Source: Parelaphostrongylus tenuis (taxonomy: Eukaryota > Nematoda > Chromadorea > Rhabditida > Metastrongylidae). Taken from it: DNA of 64,000 nt. Shown here in pieces: positions 53,214-64,000 of the stretch. The stretch is from the NCBI GenBank assembly GCA_019055375.1, contig JAHQIW010000666.1, positions 1-64,000 on the forward strand, written 5' to 3'. The position numbers and the translations under genes were made by a program. The notes under the pieces are model-generated. The model did no database searches, had not been told where the DNA came from, and worked only from the letters and a program-made list of their open reading frames with translations. Position 1 is the stretch's first letter. Each line of letters starts with the position of its first letter.

Positions 53214-56200
53214 AGTCACCGCTTATCCCAGTTTTCTCGGGCATTCTGGTTATGAAAACATAAATCTTTACTTTTTTCCCCATATTCTGGTTGTTCATGC
53301 ATCCTTCTAGCAGATACGTTGTTCTATGTTTCACACGCGTGCTAGCTAGCATCCCAATGACTTTATCTCTGTACTTCTATCCGTTCTGATTTAATGCTCT
53401 TCAACAGTCCCAAGTACGAAGTACGCTAGCGTAAGTTCGGAGAGGCTCTGAAAATTGTTGTTGGTAAATAAATTTCCTTCCAAAGTTTTCTATTCGCGGT
53501 TTCAAGAACGATAGAAGATTTTCATTCCTGGGTATTGGAACGTTTTTTGATAAGGTTGATGCAAATATGATCATTTTAAAACAGGCTTAGCCGTCTAACT
53601 TTAGAATGACGTAATTAACGTGCTGTGCCCGACGTGGACGAGGTTTCTCTTCTAAGTAATATGTGGCCTGATATTGAATCTCTATGAAGCAGAAAAAATG
53701 ACCTTTCCTAGACTCATTTCGCATTTTCCATTTACTTTACATTTTCTTCCTTGTCTTCATCTACATAGTGCTTCCACAATACCCATAGGCTTTCAACTGA
53801 AAATTCCAGCTGTCTGTTTTCTTATATGTTCTCATAGAATCGCTGATGAAACTATTTAGGTATTGTAATTACGCAAAAATATGCAAGAATTTTTCATCAT
53901 ACCGCTTCTATAGCAGTGCCATTATGTCATAAGCATACATCCAAGGATGCTGAGCGATATGCACTAACTCCTGGCAAAGTTTTTATGTAGGAATAGATAA
54001 TAAAACAATAAGTTCTAGCTCTTTTTTCTTTACGTTACCCTATCTCCCCAAACTTTGGCATACTGTTAAACGTCATAGGTAAAATGTTAACTAAATTCCG
54101 TTGCTTTTTCCGCTGGAATTCCGAGTACTTGTCACATCACGAAATTGAATTATTCAACTCTTTCGTAGAGAAGAGCAATATGAGCTTATAGAAAATTTTT
54201 CATAACATTGTTAGCGAATCGATAAAAGCACCTATGTGTGAATATTTGCGGAAAAATTCATCATTTTGTATGCAATGAAATCAATCGTTTCCTATCATTC
54301 TGTTCCTGAACTGAACCCACTTCTGTGTTTTCACTTTTGTCGACCTTCTCACATTACTCCACTCTGCGTCGTTCTTTCTTTCTCTCTCTTTCACTATAGG
54401 TAGTGTTTTTCCACATTCCTACAATATGATCCTTTTCAATTTTCTTTTCGTATCATCTCCAGTCAAATGCAGGAAAAACTTTTTCCTACTGCAATTTGTT
54501 CATTGTCAGGAAATCAGTACAATTTTCAGGTGTTTGGGACGCATCTTTCAACTAGCCTCCATTCCATACTTTTTCACATTCATTCTTTACTTTTCTCTAG
54601 CTGCACTTCTCTGTATGCCAATTCAGCCAATCATTAGACAGACCTGGGTGGTTGGTTGTTTGCAGAAACCACCGTCGGGTCATCGCGTGGAATGTTTTCT
54701 CTTCTTTATAGCTTTATAGTGGCCCGTCGATATGTGCTACAAACGGTTTGTCCTCAAAATCCCTTACAATTCCTACAGAAAATGTCTACTTACACAATCC
54801 ATTTTACTGATATTTTCAAACTAAACTATAGAACTAATTTTGAAGCACTTAGCCGATGACTAGACTTCCATTGAACATACTAGAATAAAAAAATGACCTT
54901 ATTATGGCGAAGAAAACGTGTCATAAGCTTTTTTGATCTTATTTCTGTGCGATATTTTTATGTGATACTTATTACCTATCTATAAATGGCGTTCGATACG
55001 ATATAACGTTAGCGATTACAACAATGACCTTGGCCCTCGCTGCATATGCATTCGTTATTTGGATAGTAGTGTTTTGTAATCCTAGGACATTTGAATCCTC
55101 ATAGAAAATATGCCTAAATATAATCAATCCACCTGCTATTATTCGAAAGCCTACGCTTTGTTATTAATTACCAGTGGGAACTGAAAGCATATGAATGTGA
55201 CCCCTGGTTGCTATGCCACTCGCTGCTGCCGATCTGAAGCGAGCCTAACTTCATGTCCATTTCTACGAGTACTTAACGGGCTATTCCTAATTATGTCCAT
55301 ATTTGCTCAGCAATCGAGCCTGACAGCATCTTCATGGGCTACCTATGCTTCATTAAGAGGTAACAAAAACGATTTGACATCCTTACAGCACTAGACTGAT
55401 GGCCTCAATAAGCCTAAGCGGTAGTGAAGAAGACAACAAGAACCGAAATGAAAAATGTCTATTGAGCGACTGTGTAATGCTCGTTACTTGTTCAAATTAA
55501 CGCCAGAAGACAGTGACGGTATTGTTATCACCGTCTATTCACACAATCATCCTTCGATTTGTCAACAACCATCACGATCCTAATCTATAAGAATCATTCA
55601 ATTGAGTTTCAACGCCGTCAATGATTTCCTAGCTCTGATTGCTTTGTCATCTATGCTCCGACAGCTAGCAACAGTAAAACTGAATTCCGCGAGATCGAAT
55701 ATTGTTTTATGAATATATCAGATTCGTTAATTAATCGTTCTTAACGATATCGCTGCCTGAGACTTGATTGTGTGAGTCTCACCAACATCATCCATAGCAG
55801 CTCCAGTTGATTTCTCATCTGCTCCTTGCCGGAAACAAGTGTCAACTGATACTTATTATGTTATTATTCTATAATCTATAGTATTATCGACTCTAATCAA
55901 CGCGACTCGAAGCAAACGTTCATTGATGCAAGGATAAAATCCACCAATCCAGATGTTGGAAAAGACTACTTTTTCGTCATTCTTCGCGTCCTTTTGACAT
56001 TTATGCGTAGTTCTTCCACTTCTTTGTCCTCATTTTTAATGATATTCTTAGAATAGCGCAACGATCCGTTCTTTTAGAATCCACTCCTACTCTTCTTTCT
56101 TCTAAATTCTCATTCTACTTCTTTCGCGCAAATATTCCATGGCAGGAATTCGCTTGCCCCGTAAATCCAGTGAACGTCTTATTAATTTTTTTCGAATTTC

Positions 56201-56577
56201 GATTGATCATTATAATTTAAGTCTTTCAAAATCCGACAGAAATCACCCGATTGTGTTGTGGATTTCGATGAGACTAGCGCGATGAGCGACCACTGTCTCA
56301 TTCACACAGACACCCACTCAACGCACTATACGATATACTACGTCTTCGTTATCCCACCAATCCCACTTCATCACATTTGATGACCGAATAAATTGATTTT
56401 TTCCTCTCATTAAGTGCTTGATGATTACCTTCGTGTTGAACGGAAAACCAGGAAACGTTATAGATTACAGTAGAAGTACTCTAACAGAAATTTAAACTAC
56501 ATTAAATCGCTCTAACGGAACCTTTTCCCAAAATATGCATGACTTATGCAAAACTATTCACTGATAAAGCTAAAATT
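53214..56577. other. No recognised gene
   Basis: A 3.3 kb AT-rich interval. A hydrophobic plus-strand frame at 54426-54719 and a Cys-containing frame at 55191-55394 show no known motif. It could hold long introns. Confidence 0.35.
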
Positions 56578-56864
56578 GAGAAAGCTCTCGGCGTTGGTCA
56601 ATCTCTGAGAAATGCGCCATGCATTCGTCCTCAATTTTTAACTTCTTCTGAGGTGACCGAATGCATATCTGACCTCCACAGTGACGCACGGTGGCCTCCT
56701 TGCTGAACTGAGTCAGTGCTGCTTATCCTCTTAGGCAAGTCTGAGACTAGTCTGGTACCAATTTACCGGGTCCGGAGGAACGGATGGCTTAGTGAGCGCG
56801 ACATCGAACGATTGACCTCGTAAACGACTCAGAGCACTTCTAAGTACTGCGCCACATGCGCTCT
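56578..56864 (-). repeat. tRNA-derived SINE (family A)
   Basis: Landmarks on the plus strand: AAAGCTCTCGGCGTTGGTCA, TTCTGAGGTGACCGAATGCA, GGTACCAATTTACCGGGTCC and CTTCTAAGTACTGCGCCACA. Confidence 0.8.
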
Positions 56865-58059
56865 TCTATTCATTGATACTTATTGGAAATGGCAATAATT
56901 CTGATTCAACGCCACTTGGCGAAGATCAATTTTTTGGCATCTCCTAATTATGACTATTCAATGAAAAGCTAAAATGTCCATCTATCGATAAATTTACTCT
57001 TTATGGATCAAAAAAAAAAACACGCGTTATTCGTATCGTGATAGCCTTCGTGTGATTCACAAATTGACATTTGATAACACATCCACTGGCCTAAATCTAA
57101 CATTTTGAGACGGTTTGTGAATATCTAAACCAGATTTGTAAACAATCGATGAAAATGAATTAAGACGGATTTTCTAGTCAGAATTCCGGTAGTGTTTCGA
57201 AATCTATTTGATTTTGATATAAATGATATTTGATAGAAATTTAAAAATAAATATATTGCGATTTCTAAACAGTTAACTGCCCGGCAGCTACTTCTTTGGA
57301 ATTCTACGAGCGTCTCATAAAAATCTTTGGCATACAAAGTCGTCTTCTATCGAAGCATAACGTCAGATGTGATGGGAAAGACACTTTCGCCTTTCCCCTT
57401 CCTACGCTTAGCTCAATAAGCCGTCCCTCATGACCGCTGAAGCCGATGTATTAGTTGCGAATTTTTTTTATCAATCCAAGCTAAGCACGAGTCAAACCTC
57501 CCATGTCAACGAAGAAGGTAATTTTTTTTTCTCTACAGGGCCACGTCATATGTCAGTCTTGAGAGCAATTCATTAACTTTTGACTCCGGATTAATTCTAT
57601 TGATTATGTCCATACTCTTCTATTCAGCTCCGAACTTCTGCTGACACTACTTTATGTAGAGCTTCAAGTGTTCCTTGAAATATCTTTTGAAGAGGGACGA
57701 TAAAATGATTAAAATGCTTTTAAAATTCTAAACAATTTAAAGAAGTAATGAAGTAATAAGTAAAACAATATAAGAATTCTGTAAAATAAAATCAAACGAT
57801 GAAAAATAAAATGATGAAATTAAAATTTTATTTCGGCACGCTTCATGATGATAATGATTTTATGATGTTGCTTCGAAACTGTATGTTTTCACTCTACTTA
57901 ACTTTGGTTTCTGTGATTATTTGCACCTTATCTATTCATATAGTTCAAGGGACAGAGAGAAGCAAATTGAATGTATTTTGGATTTATTTCATCATCTATT
58001 TCACTAATAAAGACCCTTCATCTACTATGCCAATCTTAGTGATAACTTAATTTGATCGT
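56865..58059. other. No confident gene
   Basis: A plus-strand frame at 57799-58050 contains a possible signal peptide (MMLLRNCMFSLYLTLVSVII), but the region is very AT-rich and no exon structure was found. Confidence 0.3.
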
Positions 58060-58180
58060 CTCCATGGATTCATCCACCACAAAGGTGTTCGAATATTTCA
58101 CGCATTGTTTCCGCTACCGCTTGATGATTTCGTCTGAATGTAGCAGAATTCAGGTCGAGTCGAACCTCTTTGCAGTGTCC
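58060..58180 (-). repeat. Dispersed repeat family B fragment, inverted
   Basis: The reverse complement reads CTCGACCTGAATTCTGCTAC, ATTCAGACGAAATCATCAAG and GAAACAATGCGTGAAATATT, parallel to 63225-63305. Confidence 0.5.
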
Positions 58181-58835
58181 AACATCTTGCATTCATATTC
58201 ATTTCATTATATTAGTAACCACTCCACTATTCCCTTCCTACTATGACTGAAAACAAATACAAGAGTTTGTAGAATAAGTACATTAAATAGGGCTCTAGTC
58301 ACTTAAGAGCTTACGTGACCCGTCTCGCAGGTGGCGCATAGGGGTCAAATGGGATTCCGCAATGAACTGAGTAATTGCTCTGAGACGCAAGCGGATTCAG
58401 CTGTCTCTGCCTGTTGCGTTAAATTTACTGAGTGACTGGGAGTAGAACGCTCTAGATTATTTGGGATCATCAATAACAATTAGGTCCTGCTACGAACTCG
58501 GCTAATGCTAGCAAGTAATCCGTGCGAATTTCTTGCTGTAGCAGGAAAAGCACTAATGTATCACGCGTGCTTGCTTTATCGCCACCGGTGGTATTAGGTT
58601 GAGTAAAAAAATCTGGGAACTTTCTGAAACTTTCATTTTTGATGCCCTGTGTTGTTTTCATTGATAGTTTTGTATACATTTATGTGGTAAATTGATTCCA
58701 ACTCCAAAACTCCTATTGAACAGTGTGATTGACGTGTGTTGATCCCCCATTACTAGAGAAAAGATTTAATCACTCTTGAAGTCGTCATTGGGATTGATAG
58801 GGATGATAATGCTGATACGGCGACAAAATCGACTA
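58181..58835. other. No recognised feature
   Basis: AT-rich interval with no supported exon or repeat. Confidence 0.35.
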
Positions 58836-58925
58836 TGGGTAGATGACTTAAGCGAGCGATTCAAATAAGGCTATTTCGATCTTAAAGACATGCCTCGTTC
58901 TGGCCGGCATCTGTTTGTGACGAAA
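58836..58925 (+). pseudogene. Mariner transposase relic, N-terminal linker
   Basis: The frame reads WVDDLSERFK, a stop, GYFDLKDMPRSGRHL, matching the mariner WFxRFKxGxFDLKDxPRSGRP block. The rest of the transposase could not be followed reliably. Weak similarity may extend to about 59260. Confidence 0.6.
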
Positions 58926-60609
58926 GTAACTTGTAAACCGCTTTGGATGCTGACCCTTGATCGAGCACTCGTGATATGGCTGAAGAATTTAGTTCCTGAT
59001 TTTTTTCTCTAAACAAAACATGAGGTGTTACATTAAACTTTATTTCACAGCTGACGTTTAGGCAGTTCGCCTTCTTCATGTTAATATGCGCATTAAAACG
59101 AGCCTTTTGAAAATTCTCCAAAAATTTTTGCTCAACCCTTGTTTTAGGAGAAATCCTCATACTGAAAATATTATGCCGTCGTACGTTAGAATGTATGGAC
59201 CTCATTGGATCCTGCGAGTGGCAGAAACAAATTGAGACTTTATCGGTTTCTTGCCAACGCCTTTTATGGATATATGGCCTGATCTACACTAAGTAAAGGA
59301 CATAATATACAGCGTTATTGTTTCTTCTACATCTCTTCATAACTGCATCATTATGTAATGTGTGCGTGTCGTTAATTTGATAGCTTTTCGAAGGACACCG
59401 GTATAATCGAAGACAATTGCGAAGTGCCGAAGACGATAGTGAATGAACGGAAAAATCGTTTTTCATGTCTCGTGTCAAATCATGTTATCAAAAATCTATA
59501 TCCACATGTGATCTATAGCAGATGCTCTTTTCTCTTCTCCTTTGTATTTCCTCTTCGCAACTTTTAGAAACTAACAAGCATTGTAAGGAGAATCGCTTCT
59601 TGTAAGCTCGTGGCCTTTCAATTTCCAACCTGTCTAACATAATGTTCAACATCGCCAAGATATTAATTAAATACGAAATCCTGAGACTGTAGATGTTTTC
59701 GATCGACTCGTTCCGTTATCATAATCTATTCGTATATGCACAACCACAGTAGCTTTATATCATTTGTACACCTCTGTTGTTCATCCATTATAGGTGATAA
59801 TAAGCCCTCATTTTTTCGATTCTATAAGCCTATGATCTCGATAGCCAGTGACCTTTCCTCCAGATTCTCCCTCCCCACCGGGTATTCTCACAACCCAACC
59901 GCCCTTTGAGCAATCTAATAAGAAAGGCACACCTTTGATCAAACATCTAAGAGGAGACCTTCGGCATTTATTTGCTTTCAAAACAGCAATTTTTTCGGCG
60001 CCATCTTTCTTCTGTTGCTTTTCCATTTCATTGGCGGTCTGATTTCGACTTTTTCACGTCTTTTTCGTATATTTTTCCATTTTCATTCTTTTAACTTTCT
60101 GAATCTTTGAGATATTACACTTATGATTTTGTTCTACACGAAGTATCTATCCACTATAAGCTCATTTTTCGTTCGTTCACACTCCAGGTAAGAGCAGAAT
60201 TGCTCATAAATTGACTTTTAATTTTCTCCACACGTTAAAACAATACTTCATACAAGTTTTCTAAGTATATTGTGGTCAGGATTACATGTACAAATCGTGG
60301 TTATTCATGGAGAAAAGTTTTTCTATTTGACTTGCCTCGACAATTTTTCTTTACTTTTTCATTTTCATAGGTCACACTTGATGTAATAACTTTTATTAGG
60401 CAAACATAGAGTGTTTCCATTGAAATTTTTTCCTCCGTCTATATGGATCATGTAAAACAGAATGGTAGATGTGTTGTCTGATAACACACAGAAGGTTCTG
60501 ATTTTACCTCGCTCCTAGAAAAAGCATCCATTTCTTCAATATCGGGAAAATAGTAGCATACTTGTCTATCCGATCTACAAAAGCCGGTACTTGGGGATTT
60601 CTAGGAAAC
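58926..60609. other. No recognised gene
   Basis: A minus-strand open frame at 58882-59205 overlaps the mariner relic. The remainder is AT-rich. Confidence 0.3.
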
Positions 60610-60780
60610 ATCTTCTCGACCACAGTTTAAGGACGTTCATCGATGAGGCCATGAATTTTCAAACACCACCCGAAACGCATGTTAAACTCGAACACCTTTG
60701 CATATATGGTTGCGAGAAAACGAATCGAATAAAGAAATCACTGCGATCCTCAAATACGTGAATGGTTGGAATAAATAGAA
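60610..60780 (+). repeat. Dispersed repeat family B fragment
   Basis: GGACGTTCATCGATGAGGCC, CGAACACCTTTGC and GCGAGAAAACGAATCGAATA follow the family order, with heavy decay. Confidence 0.4.
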
Positions 60781-61859
60781 TCGTATTAAACCACGTTTCC
60801 TTTCCTAACATTATAACACTGGACAGAAATGTAAAATTTTCTACTGAACTCATACTAAACTCTAGACTTCGTGAACTTCTTCAAAACTCATTAATGGAAG
60901 ACTTCTATTCAGCTTTTTAGCTTTCCCATATCTCCATACATATAGTCAGAGTAATTATGAAATATTTTAGTTCAGATTTCTTATCGAACATAAACGTTTA
61001 GTCATTAAACTAAAAGATGTACGACGCGGTTTTTTTCAGTTCTATCTTGCTACTTTTCTGTCTCACTAAAAGGAAAAACTGTATTAGTACTCGAAGTTAG
61101 ATGATCTGCACAGTAAACTGTGATATGAGATGGTATAAAAATAATATCAAATCGTATTTGACCTCTGAGGCTCTCTTCCATTATGGTTGACATTAGCAAC
61201 TAAAACATGGGTATTTTCTATCGTACTTAAACCTGAACAATTTTGATGATGTCTCTCGTAAGTACTTGTTATAATTAAGCTAATTCACTGGACTACGTCT
61301 GTAAAGATTTCTCTTTGACCTGGAAAGATTTAGATTCCGATTTCGGTCAGTTACAAAAACATTTGCATCATGATTTATCGACAAATGGAAAAGTTTAAAA
61401 TTAATGCGACTGTGTCTCTCGCCAAAATCTCAACGTTTGGACCACTGCGTTCGCCTTCAAGCCTGTTTTATCTTCACGCTTTGCTTTCGAAATTCGAATA
61501 AAAGACATCTATAGGGGACATTTAGCACGCCTGATGTGTGCTGACGCTATTGTTATGTCCCGCCCCGTTCAACGAACACAACGCCGTTTCGGGCGTGACT
61601 GAGCATTGCTTCAGGCGGACTGAGGTTCTTGTTCTTTTTGTCATTGCTCAGCCAGGCTTCTATTCCGGCTCTGCTCATCGCACTGTTTGGTTACGGGCGG
61701 AGGCAGTGGGTTGTCGGTATCTCTTCAAGCGGAAAGCGATTCTTATTCTTCTAATCCTCGTTACTCATTGTAAGCACTGTTCGGTCTCAGCACGTTATCC
61801 ATCCTACCATAGATGTTGTTTTATGAGTTGCAGAGTATAAGTGTTGTATTCGGGTGGCA
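60781..61859. other. No confident gene
   Basis: 61530-61800 is more GC-rich than its flanks and open for 100 codons on the plus strand (starts MLTLLLCPAPFNEHNAVSGV), but no motif or splice sites support it. Confidence 0.25.
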
Positions 61860-61874
61860 TAAAGTACCGATACA

Positions 61875-61950
61875 CGTACATACGCATACTTTTACATACA
61901 CACACACCATACACACACGCACACACACACCCATGACACACACAACACGC

Positions 61951-62001
<51 letters not shown>

Positions 62002-62039
62002 AACTACACCACATAAACTTACGCACGTACACATAAGTA

Positions 62040-62088
<49 letters not shown>

Positions 62089-62135
62089 CGCACACTCACA
62101 CATACACATACATACATACACACCACACACGCACG
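61875..62135. repeat. Compound (CA)n and (TA)n microsatellite
   Basis: CA-rich tracts at 61890-61950 and 62030-62130 (longest pure run about 62048-62087) flank TA runs at 61953-62000. Cys/Val and Tyr/Ile low-complexity open frames here are artefacts. Confidence 0.95.
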
Positions 62136-63089
62136 CATCTCTTCACACAGACATCAAGACCATATCGTTCTGTCCCCTTTTTCATAATACGTCTCACTCT
62201 AAAGTCTCTTTTAATCATTTTACAGTTTGAAAGTCTATTTACACATGTGTCGTTAAATAAATTCTCACTTTGAACATTAGCACTTTTTGAATTGATTTTT
62301 CATAATATTTCAGGAAAAAATCCCTCCTCTGCTAGTTATTTCTCTCTGTAGTTTCTCGAAAACTCAGCAGGAAGAGTAGCCTTAACTTTCATTAACAGTT
62401 ACTGATACTGGTACGATTACCTTGTACTGCTCACTTACCACTTGACCTGTGGAAGTGAGAGAGAAAGAAGTAGGCTTACAACTGGTGTTAATGGTATTTT
62501 TATTTCATTTTGCTTTATATTGTTGTTAACTTTATTCAATTGTTATCTCAACTTTAATTACTTTGTAGACGTGTTCATACTCTAACCTGTGCTATAATTC
62601 GTAGTTTTATTACTGATTCAAATACTTTTGTGCACTCAAGACAGATTTCTCCGATTTCTCCTTCTCTGATTCTCTCAGTCCATCACTAACGGTCACTTGC
62701 CCTTTTGCCCAATTTCTTTCACTTTTGAGAGTCTTTGGTCGAGTATGAACACTTATACATCACAATTTGACACCCACAACGACCTTCCAGTCACGGCGTA
62801 GTAGTAAATCACCGAGAGAATTGATGATTACACAATAACGGCGAATCTGGATTATATATAACTTGATGATATTCAGGGTAGTCTAACCTCTAAAGTTGGC
62901 CATTATTACGACCATTATCTATGACTTTTTTTGTGCAGAATTTTTAACTCTCTAACTTTGAAGATTTCAAAACATGAAAAGGATCAAAATTCATTCAACG
63001 CCCATAGTTTTTATTTCAGCATTATTTTGTGGCTCATTCGTTTTATACCTACTCATGCCATTTTTAATACAGTAAGCTAATTTGAGAAC
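62136..63089. other. No recognised feature
   Basis: AT-rich with no supported exon or repeat. Confidence 0.35.
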
Positions 63090-63390
63090 GAGAAGGAGGA
63101 CAGTAATAGTGGATAGTGTTGCAAGCTATCAGGGAACAAGACTCGGTTCTTTCCCCCAAAGGCTCACCCGCAAATCCACGCATTAGCTGAGTTATCACCA
63201 AGATCGCTAGGCGTAGGCGAAAGTCTCGACCAGCATCTACGACATTCATAAAAGAAGGCATAATCCTCAAGCACCAGTCGAAGCAACACGCGAAATGTTC
63301 AAAGACCTTCTGAGGAGTGAAAGCGAGCAAACAAAGTGAGAGTAAGAAGTTCCGAATGTGTATGTGTGCGTGATAATGAGTCATGTAGAA
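63090..63390 (+). repeat. Dispersed repeat family B, long copy
   Basis: GGGAACAAGACTCGGTTCTT, AGTCTCGACCAGCATCTACG, ACATTCATAAAAGAAGGC and GTCGAAGCAACACGCGAAAT. It joins the head seen at 24335-24545 to the tail seen at 45970-46205. Confidence 0.6.
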
Positions 63391-63827
63391 CGAGGCTTAT
63401 TCTAAACATATAACTATGACTGATATTACTTTGTGTGGGACGAAGACCCAGATTGGCTAGGAGCCCACGCTTATTTCTTATCTGTGAACGGTTTACGCCC
63501 GCAAACAAGCATAACCACAGTGATAGAAAAAGTCAACACCACCGTTCTTGTTCAGTGCGGTGTCCTCTAATTTGATGATTTTCGGTGATCTAACGTTAGA
63601 ATAAATTGCAAAAATCTTCATTTATTTCCCATAACCGACTATCAATTAATCTCGGCATTGATTGAATAATTCCTTGAATTTCTTATTCAGCAACTACGAG
63701 GTTGTTAATTTGTAGATTTACTCGGTACAAATGAGCAGTATAATGAGCTTGATCGTGATGGCTGGTTTTGCTGGGCTATGAAAGTGCTTGTCTGATTGAG
63801 TTGCATATCAATTTGACTCTTTCAGGA
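63391..63827. other. No recognised feature
   Basis: No exon or repeat was supported upstream of the last candidate exon. Confidence 0.3.
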
Positions 63828-63992
63828 TTTCAAGAAGGCGCGAAATCCGAAAAGTCAGCCATCACGATCGCGTCTACTTTAGTGTTCATCTGTATCCAAT
63901 CAACAACCTCGTACATGCTAAAAAAGAAACTCAAGGAAATACATTTATTCAGAAGAATTTTACCATCGAATATTCGAGTAATCGACTTATAA
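63828..63992 (+). CDS. Candidate terminal exon, unknown protein
   Basis: It follows a CTTTCAG acceptor. The frame GFQEGAKSEKSAITIASTLV then FICIQSTTSYMLKKKLKEIH runs to a TAA at 63990-63992 and contains one possible membrane segment. The short palindromic pair GATCGTGATGGCTG (63751) and CAGCCATCACGATC (63857) straddles its start. The family is not recognised. Confidence 0.2.
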   Translation, partial: FQEGAKSEKSAITIASTLVFICIQSTTSYMLKKKLKEIHLFRRILPSNIRVIDL

Positions 63993-64000
63993 GCAACTCA

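Noticed and set aside
58882..59205. 107-codon minus-strand frame
   Set aside because: It overlaps the mariner relic on the opposite strand and matches no family, so it is probably a shadow.
61804..62130. Open frames of up to 108 codons across the microsatellite
   Set aside because: They encode only Cys/Val, Tyr/Ile or Thr/His repeats forced by CA and TA repeats.
1..64000. CRISPR arrays, bacterial operons, prophage or rRNA genes
   Set aside because: No regular spaced repeats, no dense ORF layout, no ribosome-binding-site pattern and no rRNA motifs were seen. The content is clearly eukaryotic.

Overview
This is eukaryotic DNA, AT-rich and gene-poor, and most probably from a parasitic nematode of the strongylid (hookworm-like) type. 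The grounds are an Srx-type chemoreceptor (a nematode-specific 7TM family), short exons with nematode-style TTTYAG acceptors, RTE-type retrotransposon relics, mariner relics and tRNA-derived SINEs. No rRNA, intact tRNA, CRISPR array or bacterial operon was seen. All alignments were done by eye, so exon ends and repeat ends are approximate unless stated.

Layout. 1-1450 is AT-rich with no gene. About 1450-7010 is one imperfect palindrome: two arms of roughly 2.5 kb in opposite orientation around an extremely purine-rich spacer at 3976-4370. Each arm holds two hammerhead-ribozyme-like motifs, and the left arm also holds a cysteine-rich open frame. 7011-9870 has weak open frames and repeats. 10058-14040 (minus) carries three phase-compatible exons of an Srx chemoreceptor. 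Its 3 kb intron is filled with hammerhead-bearing palindromic elements and the GIY-YIG part of a Penelope-like retroelement. 14-25 kb is mostly repeats, including an inverted pair of GC-rich blocks, SINEs and one globin-like exon. 25.4-32.3 kb holds a mariner relic, a nearly full-length but dead RTE retrotransposon (26.03-29.44 kb, minus) and a second RTE copy whose 5' part is inverted.

33852-40152 (plus) is the best gene: a secreted S1 (trypsin-like) serine protease in seven exons with the His, Asp and Ser of the triad all present. Its first intron contains an old RTE copy interrupted by a mariner-like element with TA target duplications. 40-64 kb is mainly decayed open frames, SINEs, mariner relics, one clean hammerhead-bearing palindromic element (49930-50117) and a CA/TA microsatellite near 62 kb.

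The most unusual content is the set of hammerhead-ribozyme motifs. They occur inside short elements with inverted-repeat ends and inside the arms of the large palindrome. A Penelope-like endonuclease relic lies in the same intron as three of the short elements. Penelope-like elements are known to carry hammerhead ribozymes, so these pieces are likely one related system of autonomous and non-autonomous elements. That link is inference.
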